This document shows, piece after piece, positions 5,331-12,898 of a DNA stretch of 16,588 nt. A model generated the notes under the pieces. It was not told where the DNA came from. It saw only the letters and a program-made list of their open reading frames with translations, and ran no database searches. How positions within the stretch are numbered: position 1 is the first letter of the stretch; every line of letters begins with the position of its first letter. The position numbers were made by a program, and so were the translations under genes. Source of the DNA: an uncultured Eggerthellaceae bacterium (GTDB taxonomy: Bacteria > Actinomycetota > Coriobacteriia > Coriobacteriales > Eggerthellaceae). The stretch lies in assembly GCA_946626265.1 (NCBI GenBank), contig CAMOUE010000027.1, positions 1 through 16,588 of the forward strand, read 5' to 3'.

Positions 5331-7511
5331 ATGGGCTTGCGATTCGTCACGGCGAAAGCCGTCAGCGTGGCATCGACCTGGGGTCTGAAGAACGTGTTCA
5401 GGCGGCCGGCCGCAAATTTTCCCGGTAAGATTGCACTTTACATTGATCCGCAGGTCATCGCTGATTTGCGTCCTCGCATGACCAAAGGCTCGATTTGCGT
5501 GGTCGGCACGAACGGCAAGACCACCGTAACGAACCTCCTCGCCGATGCCGTAGAGGCGGCTGGGATGACCGCAACGTGCAACCGCACGGGCGCGAACCTC
5601 GATTCGGGTGTCGCCACGGCGCTCCTGCATTCCGAGGAGAGCGACTGGGGCGTGTTCGAATGCGACGAACTCTGGCTCGCGAAGATCCTGCCGTACCTCC
5701 AATCCGACTACGTGGTCCTGCTGAACCTGTTCCGCGACCAGCTCGACCGCATCGGCGAGATCGAGCACATCCAGGACAGCATCGCGGGATGCTTGGCCAA
5801 GTCGTCGGCGACGGCGCTCGTCTACAACGCCGACGACCCCATATGCCAGGCCATCGCCGATCGCGTCGACAATCCGAAGATCCCGTTCGGCCTCGAATGC
5901 GACCTCGGCCTTCCGCAGAACACCGTCATCGGCGCTCGAATGTGCCAGCGCTGCGACGCCATGCTCGACTACAGCCGTCGCCAGTACGACCAGTTGGGCG
6001 ACTACAAATGCCCGAATTGCGATTTCCACAGGTCCGAGCCGACGTTCTCGGCGACGAACGTCGTCCTTTCCGAAAACGGCGTGTCATTCGACGTCTGCAG
6101 CGGGTCCGCTTCGGCGCCTACGAGCGCGCCGCTTGCCGGTGCCTACATGGCGTACAACCTGCTCGCCGTCTGGGCGGCGGGGCTCATGGCGGGCCTCCCG
6201 TTCGAAGCCATCCAAGACGCCATCGGGCATTACGACCCCAAGAACGGACGCTTGCAGCAATACGCGATCGACGGCAGGCCCGTGCTCACGAACCTCGCGA
6301 AGAATCCCACCGGGTTCAACCAGAACCTCAAGATCGTGCTTCAAGGCGACGGTCCGAAGGCCGTCGGGTTCTTCGTGAACGACAAGGAAGGCGACGGCCG
6401 CGACGTATCGTGGCTGTGGGACATCGATTTCCAGGAGCTTGCAACCCAGGACGACCTCATCGCGTTCGCAGGCGGCATCAGGCGAAACGACATTCAGCTT
6501 CGTCTGAAGTACGCCGGCATCGACGCACGCCTCGTCGACGGGGCCGAGGACATGCTCGCGCAGACGGCGGCGCTGTCGCCCGATGCGAAGGCGTACCTCA
6601 TCGCGAACTACACGGCGCTGCCCATCATCAAGGCCGAGCTCGACGAGCTCGAGGAAACGGGCAGGTCGATTGCCCCTCGCGCGGGCTTGGAGGGCGCTGC
6701 CGCGAAAGACGGGGTGCCGAGCGCGCCGGACTCCGCTGCCGGCGGGGGCGGTCGCGAGAGCCTGACCATCGCGCACATGCTCCCGGCGCTTCTGAACTTG
6801 AACGGCGACGGCGGCAACGTGACCATCCTCGCCGACCGTGCTCGCCGCCGCGGGATCGACGTGGCCGTCGTGGACGTGGACGGCGACGGCGCGGTCGATT
6901 TTTCGGACGTCGACATCGTGTTTGTGGCCGGCGGGCCCGACCGCGAGCAGCGCAAGGCGTCGGACGTCCTGCGTCCCATGGCGGAAAGCCTCAAGGCGTA
7001 CGTCGAAGACGACGGCGTCATGCTCGCGATCAACGGGGGCTTCCAGCTCATCGGGCGCACGTGGCTGCTCGGCGACGAGGTGCTTCCCGGTTTGGGCCTC
7101 GTGGATGCGAAGACGGGCCGGGCAGGGGACGGTTCACGCGACCGCTTCGTGGACGACGTCTTGCTGGACAGCGATTTCGCCACGGCGCCCGTCGTCGGCT
7201 ACGAGAACCACGTGGGCCGCACGACCCTTCTCGAAGGCGCCCAGCCGTTCGGCCGGGTGAGGGGCAAGCATGGCAGCGGAAACAACGGCAGCGACGGGAT
7301 GGACGGCATCGTGTACCGCAACGTCGTCGGCTCGTATCTTCACGGCCCGCTTCTCGCAAAGAACCCCGAGATAGCCGACGCGCTTCTCGAGCGCGCGCTT
7401 GCCAGGCGCGCCCGCAAGCGCGGCGAGGCTGCGTTCGAGCTCGCGAGGCTTGACGATTCGGTCGAGATGGCCGCAAACGAATACATGGTCGCACGCCTCG
7501 GCGGGCGCTAA
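5331..7511 (+). CDS. MurT-GatD fusion, lipid II D-glutamate amidase, with GatD nucleophile missing
   Basis: 726-residue single chain joining two proteins that are separate in Staphylococcus and Streptococcus. Residues 1-440 are MurT: P-loop GTNGKTT (59-65); FRDQLDRIGE (134-143); a zinc site C205, C208, C227, C230; and a DUF1727-type end with NLAKNPTGFNQNL (321-333) and DGRDVSWLWDIDF (355-367), where the partner acidic catalytic residue lies. A Gly/Ala/Pro-rich linker spans about 445-475. Residues 477-726 are GatD: FVAGGPDREQ (531-540), VGYENHVGRT (622-631) and YLHGPLLAKNPE with catalytic-type H671. The cysteine expected in the nucleophile elbow (CGG in staphylococcal GatD) is N568 (AINGGFQ), and this half has no cysteine at all. 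Start set by GGAGG four bases before the ATG. It may be glutaminase-dead yet ammonia-dependent, or do something else. Confidence 0.88.
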   Translation: MGLRFVTAKAVSVASTWGLKNVFRRPAANFPGKIALYIDPQVIADLRPRMTKGSICVVGTNGKTTVTNLLADAVEAAGMTATCNRTGANLDSGVATALLHSEESDWGVFECDELWLAKILPYLQSDYVVLLNLFRDQLDRIGEIEHIQDSIAGCLAKSSATALVYNADDPICQAIADRVDNPKIPFGLECDLGLPQNTVIGARMCQRCDAMLDYSRRQYDQLGDYKCPNCDFHRSEPTFSATNVVLSENGVSFDVCSGSASAPTSAPLAGAYMAYNLLAVWAAGLMAGLPFEAIQDAIGHYDPKNGRLQQYAIDGRPVLTNLAKNPTGFNQNLKIVLQGDGPKAVGFFVNDKEGDGRDVSWLWDIDFQELATQDDLIAFAGGIRRNDIQLRLKYAGIDARLVDGAEDMLAQTAALSPDAKAYLIANYTALPIIKAELDELEETGRSIAPRAGLEGAAAKDGVPSAPDSAAGGGGRESLTIAHMLPALLNLNGDGGNVTILADRARRRGIDVAVVDVDGDGAVDFSDVDIVFVAGGPDREQRKASDVLRPMAESLKAYVEDDGVMLAINGGFQLIGRTWLLGDEVLPGLGLVDAKTGRAGDGSRDRFVDDVLLDSDFATAPVVGYENHVGRTTLLEGAQPFGRVRGKHGSGNNGSDGMDGIVYRNVVGSYLHGPLLAKNPEIADALLERALARRARKRGEAAFELARLDDSVEMAANEYMVARLGGR

Positions 7512-7534
7512 AAACACACTTGAAAAGGAGCACC

Positions 7535-9031
7535 ATGGCCAAGCACGCGAAGCAGGACGGGCCGGCGCAGCACGGCGGGAGCACGCGGCCGAGCGTCGCC
7601 GCGAAGGCGCATCCCACCAAGCGCAAGGTTTCGAGGCAGAAGCACGAGAAATCAAAGCCCGTGGAGCAGGGCTTCGCAGAGCAGAGAACCGCAGGGCAAA
7701 GGCCCGTTGCCCAGGCGTCCGCCGAGCCCAAGAAGAAGCGCAGCCGCGTCCCCCTCGTAGTGCTCGCGGTCGTCCTGGTCGCCGCGCTCGTGGGCGGCGG
7801 CGCGTACGCGTACACGTATTACAAGTCGATATCCGACAACCTGCACGAAGGCGTGACGCAGGACCTCGAGGCTGCCCTCGTGAAGACGGATATGGCGAAC
7901 GAGCCGTTCTACATGCTGCTCATGGGCACGGACGGCTCCACCGAACGCGACGATGACGAGGATTTCGGCGGGTCGTATCGAAGCGACTCGATGATCCTGA
8001 CGCGCGTCGACCCGGTGAAGAAAAAGGTTACGCTGCTCTCGGTCCACCGCGACACGCTCGTGAACCTGGGCGACCATACCGACAAGATCAACACGGCCTA
8101 TACGGAAGGCGGGCCGGCACTTGCCGTGCGCGCGGTGTCCAAGCTGGCGGGTGTGAACATCTCCCATTACGCTGAGGTGAACTTCGACGCGTTCCGCGAG
8201 CTCGTCGATGCGCTCGGCGGCGTCGAGGTCGACGTGCCCGTCGATCTGAAGGACCCCGATTCGAGTTACGTCATCAAGGCGGGGCCGCAAGTCCTCAACG
8301 GTTCCGATGCGCTCATCATGTGCCGCGTCAGGGCCGACTTCGCCGACGTTTCGACCGACCCCGACCTCATCCGCGCCGCGAACCAGCGCATCGTGCTGTC
8401 CGCCATCGCGAAGCAGGTGCTCGCGTCCGACGTGGCCACCATTGCCAATACCGTGCGCGTGGGCTCAGAGTACATCACGACCGATTTGAACTTGAACGAC
8501 ATCATCGGGTTGGCGCAGCTTCTGAAGGGCCTCGATCCCGATACCGACATCTACACGGCCATGATCCCGACGACGAGCGAGATGATCGACGGCGGTTGGT
8601 ACGAGCACGTCAACGAGGCGGAGATGAAGGAGATGGTCCGCCGGATGGATGCGGGCTATCCGCCCACCGAAGATGGCCTTGTCGACGGCGCGACGGGCAT
8701 TCCGCTGGCGACGGCGGGCAACGGCGTGGTCAACGGCGGCATCAAGCAGTGCACGATCACGGTCGCGAACGGCACCAGCCGCGACAACCTCGGCGAGAAA
8801 GCGGCCAAGCAGCTCAACGACGCCGGCTACGTGAACACGTCGGTCGAGACCGCGCGCGACACGTTCGACTACCCGGAGACGCTCGTCATCTACGACAACG
8901 CCGTCAGCGCGAAGCAGGCGCAGCTCATCGTCGATGCGCTCGGACAGGGCAAGGCGATGCAGAACGATGGGGAATACCTGTTCGAGAACGATTTCCTTCT
9001 CGTCATCGGCGACGACTGGAAAGACCAGTAG
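7535..9031 (+). CDS. LCP (LytR-CpsA-Psr) family cell-wall glycopolymer transferase with LytR_C domain
   Basis: 498-residue membrane-anchored enzyme of the family that moves undecaprenyl-linked polymers onto peptidoglycan outside the cell. Seen: an unusually long basic, Lys/Arg/Gln-rich cytoplasmic tail (1-70); one membrane helix at about 72-93; and an LCP domain with LLMGTD (128-133), YRSDSMIL (148-155), SVHRDTLV (169-176), DKINTAY (183-189), HYAEVNFDAF (211-220), LGGVEVDVP and RVRADFAD. These carry the Asp and Arg residues that bind pyrophosphate. A C-terminal LytR_C domain begins near 405. ATG 7535 is set by AAAAGGAG four bases upstream; it follows the fusion gene by 23 bases, so the two are likely cotranscribed. 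The particular polymer attached is unknown. Confidence 0.93.
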   Translation: MAKHAKQDGPAQHGGSTRPSVAAKAHPTKRKVSRQKHEKSKPVEQGFAEQRTAGQRPVAQASAEPKKKRSRVPLVVLAVVLVAALVGGGAYAYTYYKSISDNLHEGVTQDLEAALVKTDMANEPFYMLLMGTDGSTERDDDEDFGGSYRSDSMILTRVDPVKKKVTLLSVHRDTLVNLGDHTDKINTAYTEGGPALAVRAVSKLAGVNISHYAEVNFDAFRELVDALGGVEVDVPVDLKDPDSSYVIKAGPQVLNGSDALIMCRVRADFADVSTDPDLIRAANQRIVLSAIAKQVLASDVATIANTVRVGSEYITTDLNLNDIIGLAQLLKGLDPDTDIYTAMIPTTSEMIDGGWYEHVNEAEMKEMVRRMDAGYPPTEDGLVDGATGIPLATAGNGVVNGGIKQCTITVANGTSRDNLGEKAAKQLNDAGYVNTSVETARDTFDYPETLVIYDNAVSAKQAQLIVDALGQGKAMQNDGEYLFENDFLLVIGDDWKDQ

Positions 9032-9046
9032 CGGTTGGCGACTGCC

Positions 9047-9517
9047 ATGAAGTTCACGGTCGTCGCAGTAGGCAAGCTCAAGGAGCGTTTCTGGGTCGAT
9101 GCATGCGCTGAGTACCTGAAGCGCTTGCAGCCCTATGCGAAGACGTCGGTCGTGGAAATCGCCGATATCGACCCCGCGAAGGCGGGAGGGGAGCGCGCCG
9201 CAGTCGAGAAGGAAGGCGCCGCCATCCTCAAGGCGCTGCCCGACAGGACGCATGTCGTGCTCATGGCGATCGACGGCAAGCAGCGTTCGAGCGAGGGAAT
9301 CTCGTCGCGTTTGGACGATCTGGGCCTGTCGGGGAAAAGCGATATCGCGTTCGTGATCGGCGGCTCGTGCGGCGTGAGCGCGGACGTGAGGGCGCGCGCC
9401 GACGAGACGCTGTCGTTCGGGAAGATCACGTTGCCGCACAACCTTGCACGGGTCGTGCTGCTCGAGCAGCTGTACCGCGCCGCCAAGATATCGCGTAACG
9501 AGCCCTACCACAAGTGA
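9047..9517 (+). CDS. rlmH: 23S rRNA (pseudouridine1915-N3)-methyltransferase RlmH
   Basis: 156-residue SPOUT-fold methyltransferase that uses S-adenosylmethionine to methylate pseudouridine 1915 in helix 69 of 23S rRNA on the assembled ribosome. Length is within one residue of the E. coli protein. Seen: N-terminal MKFTVVAVGKLKERFW; FVIGGSCGVSADVRARADETLSFG (about 101-124); and the trefoil-knot end LPHNLARVVLLEQLYRAAKISRNEPYHK, which runs to the C-terminus as in all RlmH. The ATG at 9047 matches the family start; an in-frame TTG at 9035 would add four residues. It follows the LCP stop by only 15 bases with no good ribosome site, suggesting translational coupling. Confidence 0.96.
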   Translation: MKFTVVAVGKLKERFWVDACAEYLKRLQPYAKTSVVEIADIDPAKAGGERAAVEKEGAAILKALPDRTHVVLMAIDGKQRSSEGISSRLDDLGLSGKSDIAFVIGGSCGVSADVRARADETLSFGKITLPHNLARVVLLEQLYRAAKISRNEPYHK

Positions 9518-9524
9518 CGTCGTC

Positions 9525-9556
9525 GCAGCCCGTGCTCGACCGGGCGACAGGGCTGC
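9525..9556 (+). other. Hairpin between rlmH and the exonuclease III gene
   Basis: GCAGCCC (9525-9531) and GGGCTGC (9550-9556) are perfect 7-bp inverted arms around 18 bases, starting eight bases after the rlmH stop. There is no T-tract, so it looks more like an RNA stability or processing structure than a terminator. It directly precedes the ribosome site of the next gene. Confidence 0.4.
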
Positions 9557-9580
9557 ATGATGAAAGGAGCAGATGAACTC

Positions 9581-10366
9581 ATGAAGCTCGTATCGTGGAA
9601 CGTGAACGGCATTCGCGCCGTCATGAAGAAGGGCTTCGAAGACGTCTTCGCGACGTTCGATGCCGACGTGTTCGCCATCCAGGAGACGAAATGCCAGGAA
9701 GGTCAGGTCGAACTCGACTTACCGGGATATCACGACTACTGGAGCTACGCCGAGCGCAAGGGCTATGCGGGGACGGCCGTCTTCTCCAAGCGCGAGCCGC
9801 TCCAGGTCCTGCACGGGCTCGGAGACGAGTACCTGGACAACGAGGGCCGCATCTGCGCGCTCGAATTTCCCGAGCTGTGGTTCGTGGACGTGTACACGCC
9901 CAACTCGCAGAACGAGCTCGCGCGCATCGACCATCGCATGCAATGGGACGACGCGTTCCGCGAGTTTTGCAAGGGGCTCGAGGAGGGCACGCTCCCCGAT
10001 GGCGGCACGTCCCAGCCGAAGCCGGTCGTGATGTGCGGCGACTTCAACGTCGCGCACCAGGAGATCGACTTGAAGAATCCCGGTCCCAACCGCGGCAACG
10101 CGGGCTTTTCCGACGAGGAGCGCGAGAAGTTCACGAAGCTGCTCGATGCGGGCTTCGTCGACACGTGGCGCACCCTGCATCCCGACACGACGGGCGTCTA
10201 CTCATGGTGGAGCTACCGCTTCAACGCGCGCAAGAACAACGCGGGATGGCGCATCGACTACTTCCTCGTGAGCGAGGCGTTGCGCGACAAGATCGAAGAC
10301 GCCGTCGTCCACGACGAAGTCCTCGGATCGGACCATTGTCCCGTAGCGCTCGATCTGGCAGTTTAG
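9581..10366 (+). CDS. xth: Exodeoxyribonuclease III (Xth-type AP endonuclease)
   Basis: 261-residue DNA repair enzyme of the exonuclease III/APE1 family. It cleaves at abasic sites and removes 3' blocking groups in base excision repair. Seen: SWNVNGIRAV (5-14); the metal-binding glutamate in FAIQETKC (31-38); DVYTPNSQ; CGDFNVAHQEIDLKNP; the substrate-binding segment GWRIDYFLVS; and the terminal GSDHCPVALDL with the catalytic Asp-His pair. The chosen start is the ATG at 9581 (MKLVSWN), the family-like N-terminus, with AAAGGAG 11 bases upstream. An in-frame ATG at 9557 lies upstream of that ribosome site and would add eight residues. Confidence 0.95.
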   Translation: MKLVSWNVNGIRAVMKKGFEDVFATFDADVFAIQETKCQEGQVELDLPGYHDYWSYAERKGYAGTAVFSKREPLQVLHGLGDEYLDNEGRICALEFPELWFVDVYTPNSQNELARIDHRMQWDDAFREFCKGLEEGTLPDGGTSQPKPVVMCGDFNVAHQEIDLKNPGPNRGNAGFSDEEREKFTKLLDAGFVDTWRTLHPDTTGVYSWWSYRFNARKNNAGWRIDYFLVSEALRDKIEDAVVHDEVLGSDHCPVALDLAV

Positions 10367-10371
10367 CACCA

Positions 10372-10507
10372 GCCGCCCGGCCCCGCGGGCGCAGCGGGAG
10401 GGGGTCCGCCTACAGCTGCTCGGCGGTTATACGTCATCCATCCCGATGCGCTTGCCGCCTGCGCAAGCGGCGGACCCCCTCCCGCTGCGCCCGCGGGGCC
10501 GGGCGGC
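10372..10507. repeat. 39-bp perfect inverted repeat around a 58-bp centre
   Basis: The left arm (10372-10410) and right arm (10469-10507) are exact reverse complements over 39 bases, very GC-rich, and start just after the exonuclease III stop codon. The 58-bp centre holds a smaller hairpin, GCTTGC (10450-10455) with GCAAGC (10463-10468). No gene is inside and no T-tract follows. Such a long perfect match suggests a small non-autonomous mobile or REP-like palindromic element, or a recently homogenised structure, rather than a normal intrinsic terminator. Confidence 0.85.
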
Positions 10508-10557
10508 GAGCATGATATGATAGCCCCGACAGTGGATATGCCAGGAAAGGACGACCT

Positions 10558-10827
10558 ATGAAGTGCGTGATATCGGTTCTGGGCAAGGACGCGACGGGCA
10601 TCGTCGCCGAGGTGGCCGTGACGCTGCGGGAGTGCGGCGCGAACATCGACGACATCAGCCAGACCCTGCTCGGCGATATCTTCTCGATGACCATGATCGT
10701 CACGCTCAACTTGGACGTCGCCGACTTCAACACGGTGCAGGAGCGTTTGCGTGAGGCCGGCGAGAGGATCGGCGTCCAGATCACGCTCCAGCGCGAGGAC
10801 GTCTTCCAGATGATGTACAAGATCTAG
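10558..10827 (+). CDS. ACT domain protein of the UPF0237 family
   Basis: 89-residue protein consisting of one ACT domain, the small ligand-binding fold used for amino-acid sensing. Seen: MKCVISVLGKDATGIVAEVAVTLRECGANIDDISQTLLGDIFSMTMIV, the standard opening of UPF0237/GcvR-like proteins, with the G-DATGIVAEV turn where ligand binds, and full family length. Ligand and target are unknown. In many genomes this gene precedes a UPF0210 gene; here it does not, as a terminator follows at once. AGGAAAGG at 10543-10550 is seven bases before the ATG. A TATGAT at 10516-10521 is a possible -10, with its -35 position falling inside the right arm of the inverted repeat. Confidence 0.88.
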   Translation: MKCVISVLGKDATGIVAEVAVTLRECGANIDDISQTLLGDIFSMTMIVTLNLDVADFNTVQERLREAGERIGVQITLQREDVFQMMYKI

Positions 10828-10865
10828 GTTCGGGTCAAATCAGGTTCGTGCGAGAGAAGAACAGC

Positions 10866-10884
10866 AGCCGCCTTTTGCGCGGCT
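10866..10884 (+). other. Small hairpin before the terminator
   Basis: AGCCGC (10866-10871) pairs with GCGGCT (10879-10884) around a seven-base loop containing TTTT. It lies between the ACT gene and the main terminator and may be part of a two-hairpin terminator. Confidence 0.4.
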
Positions 10885-10892
10885 ACAAAGAA

Positions 10893-10921
10893 AGAAGGCG
10901 CCTTCGGGCGCCTTCTCTTTT
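10893..10921. terminator. Bidirectional intrinsic terminator
   Basis: A 10-bp perfect stem (10893-10902 with 10907-10916) is closed by a TTCG tetraloop and followed on the plus strand by CTTTT. On the minus strand the bases after the stem read CTTTCTTTG, also T-rich. It sits between the convergent ACT-domain and mscL genes and should end transcription from both sides. Confidence 0.88.
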
Positions 10922-10949
10922 GGGCATGTAAGCCGTATGTCGGACGACC

Positions 10950-11414
10950 TTACTTCGCAGCCGGGGCGGCGGGAGCGTCGAATGCGCCTGCGCAGTGCGG
11001 GCAGCGCGTTGCGCCTTCCTTGACTTCCTCGAGGCAGAACGGGCACGTGATGGGCTCTTCCTCTTCTTCGGCTTCCTCTTCCTTGCCGGCGAGCTTGGCA
11101 GCAGCGCTTTGGGCCTTGTTGACGGCCTTCACCAGGAAGAACACGACAAGCGCGATAATGAGGAAGTTGATGATGGCTCCGATGAAGGCGCCGAAGTCGA
11201 TGGTGGCGGCGCCGACGGTGAACTGCAGGCCCGCGCCCGGGGTCTGACCGCCCGTGATGATGGCGATCAGCGGGTTGATGATGGTCTCGACGAGCGAGGT
11301 GACGATGGCCGTGAACGCACCGCCGATGATGATGCCGACGGCGAGGTCCATAACGTTGCCCCTGGAGATGAACTCTTTGAACTCGGCAATGAGGCCTTTG
11401 CTTTCTTCTGCCAT
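10950..11414 (-). CDS. mscL: Large-conductance mechanosensitive channel MscL with C-terminal zinc ribbon
   Basis: 154-residue channel that opens under membrane tension to release solutes during osmotic downshock. Seen: the N-terminal amphipathic start with FKEFISRGNVMDLAVGIIIGGAFTAIVTSLVETIINPLIA (12-51), i.e. the gate-lining TM1; a short extracellular loop; and TM2 (about 76-96) ending LVKAVNK. In place of the usual short helical bundle end, a Lys/Ala stretch and an acidic linker (111-120) lead to CPFCLEEVKEGATRCPHC (C124, C127, C138, C141), a zinc-ribbon signature, and an Ala/Pro tail. AAAGGA lies seven bases before the ATG. The channel identity is firm; the role of the ribbon is unknown. 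Confidence 0.94.
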   Translation of the reverse strand: MAEESKGLIAEFKEFISRGNVMDLAVGIIIGGAFTAIVTSLVETIINPLIAIITGGQTPGAGLQFTVGAATIDFGAFIGAIINFLIIALVVFFLVKAVNKAQSAAAKLAGKEEEAEEEEEPITCPFCLEEVKEGATRCPHCAGAFDAPAAPAAK

Positions 11415-11471
11415 GTTTGTTTCCTTTCTTTAACGACTACGTTTAAGCTCTACGTGGATTTTACACTTGCC

Positions 11472-11477
11472 TATAAT
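11472..11477 (+). promoter_or_regulatory. -10 box (TATAAT) upstream of the CorC/CNNM gene
   Basis: A perfect TATAAT, but no good -35 at 16-18 bases. It would give a leader of about 95 bases before the gene at 11579. That leader contains GGCCTC/GGGGCC arms (11497-11513), a 12-bp perfect palindrome ACCGATATCGGT (11528-11539) and overlapping GGTGC/GCACC arms. It lies in the divergent region with mscL. Confidence 0.35.
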
Positions 11478-11578
11478 TGAATGCGAGAAAATTATCGGCC
11501 TCCTTAAGGGGCCGTGCGCGGTGCGGGACCGATATCGGTGCGGCGGCACCACATGTTACGTGAGGAGTCTGGCTCTAC

Positions 11579-12898
11579 ATGCCCATATGGACAAGCCTCT
11601 TGCTAGTGGCTTTCTTCCTGGCGATGAACGCCTTCTTCGTTATAGGCGAGTTCGCGATGGTGCGCGTGCGCCCGTCGCAAATCGAGATGGCGCTCCAGGA
11701 GGGCAAGCCCGGCGCCAAGGCAGCGAAACGGGTGACCGAGAACGTCAACGCGTACCTTGCAGCTTGCCAGCTGGGCATAACGCTTGCGTCGTTGGCCCTC
11801 GGCTGGCTCGGCGAGCCTGCGTTCTCCGCACTCGTGAGGCCCGTGCTCGCGCCGATCGGTCTGTCCGATACCGCCATTTCGTCCATCGCGATCGCCATCG
11901 GCTACATTCTCATGACGACGCTGCACGTCGTGGTCGGCGAGCAGATTCCCAAGTCGTTCGCGATCTTCTCGACCGAACGGTGGGCGTTGCGCACGTCGGG
12001 CGTCCTTGTGGTGTTCTACCGCGTCACGTATCCAATCATGTGGGTGTTCAACACGCTGACGAGGGGTGCCGTGCGGCTGGCTGGCCACGATCCCGAGCAG
12101 GAGCATGAGGCCTACTCCGACGAGGAGATCAAGCTGCTCATCGATGAGAGCACCGAAAGCGGGCTCATCGATCCGGCCCAGAACGAGTTCGTGGACAACA
12201 TCTTCGATATCGCCGAGAAAGACGCCGAGGCCATCATGACCCCGCGCATCGATCTCGTCTGCCTCGACCTCGAGGACTCGCTCGAGGAGAACCTGCAGGC
12301 CATCCGCAACTACAAGTTCACGCGCTATCCGGTGTGCCGGGGCAGCAAGGACCGTATCGTCGGGTTCGTCCACGTGAAGGACCTCTATACCGCGCGCGAT
12401 ATCGCAAGCGTCGAAGATCTGCGGATTCGGCCGATCGAGGCCGTTCCGGAGGGCATATCGGTGGGGAAGCTCCTGCAGTTTTTGCAGCGCAACCATACGA
12501 AGATCGCCGTCGTCGTCGACGAGCACGGCGGGACGGCGGGCATCGTCACGATGAGCGACGTGATGGAGCAGATAGTCGGCCGGATGCAGGACGAGTACGA
12601 CCACGGCGACGATGGGCGTATCGTGGAAATCGCTGAGGGAAACTACTTGATCGACGGGTCGCTTCCCATCGACGACACGGTCGAGCTCATCGGCTTCACG
12701 CCCGAAGAGGCGAGCGAGTGCGAAACGGCGGGCGGCCTGCTGCTCGCGCTGTTCGACCGCATTCCCGATGAAGGCGACGAGGTGACGGCCGAGTCCGACG
12801 CCGAGAACGGCGGGAAGGCGCATTTCGTCGTCGTCGAGATGGACAACCTGCGCATCGACAAGATCCGCATCGTCGTAACCCCGCCCGAAGAACAGTAA
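11579..12898 (+). CDS. CNNM/CorC (HlyC/CorC, TlyC-like) family magnesium/cation transport protein
   Basis: 439-residue membrane protein of the CNNM/CorC family, proposed Mg2+ exporters or regulators of Mg2+ transport. Seen: a DUF21 transmembrane domain (about 1-175) starting LLLVAFFLAMNAFFVIGEFAMVRVRPSQIE, with NAYLAACQLGITLASLALGWLGEP; the linker LLIDESTESGLIDPAQNEFVDNIFDI; a pair of CBS domains (about 215-335) with IMTPRIDLVCLD, RYPVCRG and VVDEHGGTAGIVTMSD; and a C-terminal CorC_HlyC domain (about 350-435) including FDRIPDEGDEV. The start is the ATG at 11579, with GAGGAG 11 bases upstream. Its last codons and stop lie inside a hairpin shared with the convergent amidohydrolase gene. Confidence 0.93.
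   Translation: MPIWTSLLLVAFFLAMNAFFVIGEFAMVRVRPSQIEMALQEGKPGAKAAKRVTENVNAYLAACQLGITLASLALGWLGEPAFSALVRPVLAPIGLSDTAISSIAIAIGYILMTTLHVVVGEQIPKSFAIFSTERWALRTSGVLVVFYRVTYPIMWVFNTLTRGAVRLAGHDPEQEHEAYSDEEIKLLIDESTESGLIDPAQNEFVDNIFDIAEKDAEAIMTPRIDLVCLDLEDSLEENLQAIRNYKFTRYPVCRGSKDRIVGFVHVKDLYTARDIASVEDLRIRPIEAVPEGISVGKLLQFLQRNHTKIAVVVDEHGGTAGIVTMSDVMEQIVGRMQDEYDHGDDGRIVEIAEGNYLIDGSLPIDDTVELIGFTPEEASECETAGGLLLALFDRIPDEGDEVTAESDAENGGKAHFVVVEMDNLRIDKIRIVVTPPEEQ

Noticed and set aside
5495..7453. 652-codon plus-strand frame inside murT-gatD
   Set aside because: The +1 frame shadow of the fusion gene; Arg-rich with no motif. The overlapping real frame has every MurT and GatD signature.
9525..9556. Intrinsic terminator between rlmH and xth
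   Set aside because: The stem is good but no T-tract follows and the next ribosome site is immediate, so it is recorded only as a hairpin.
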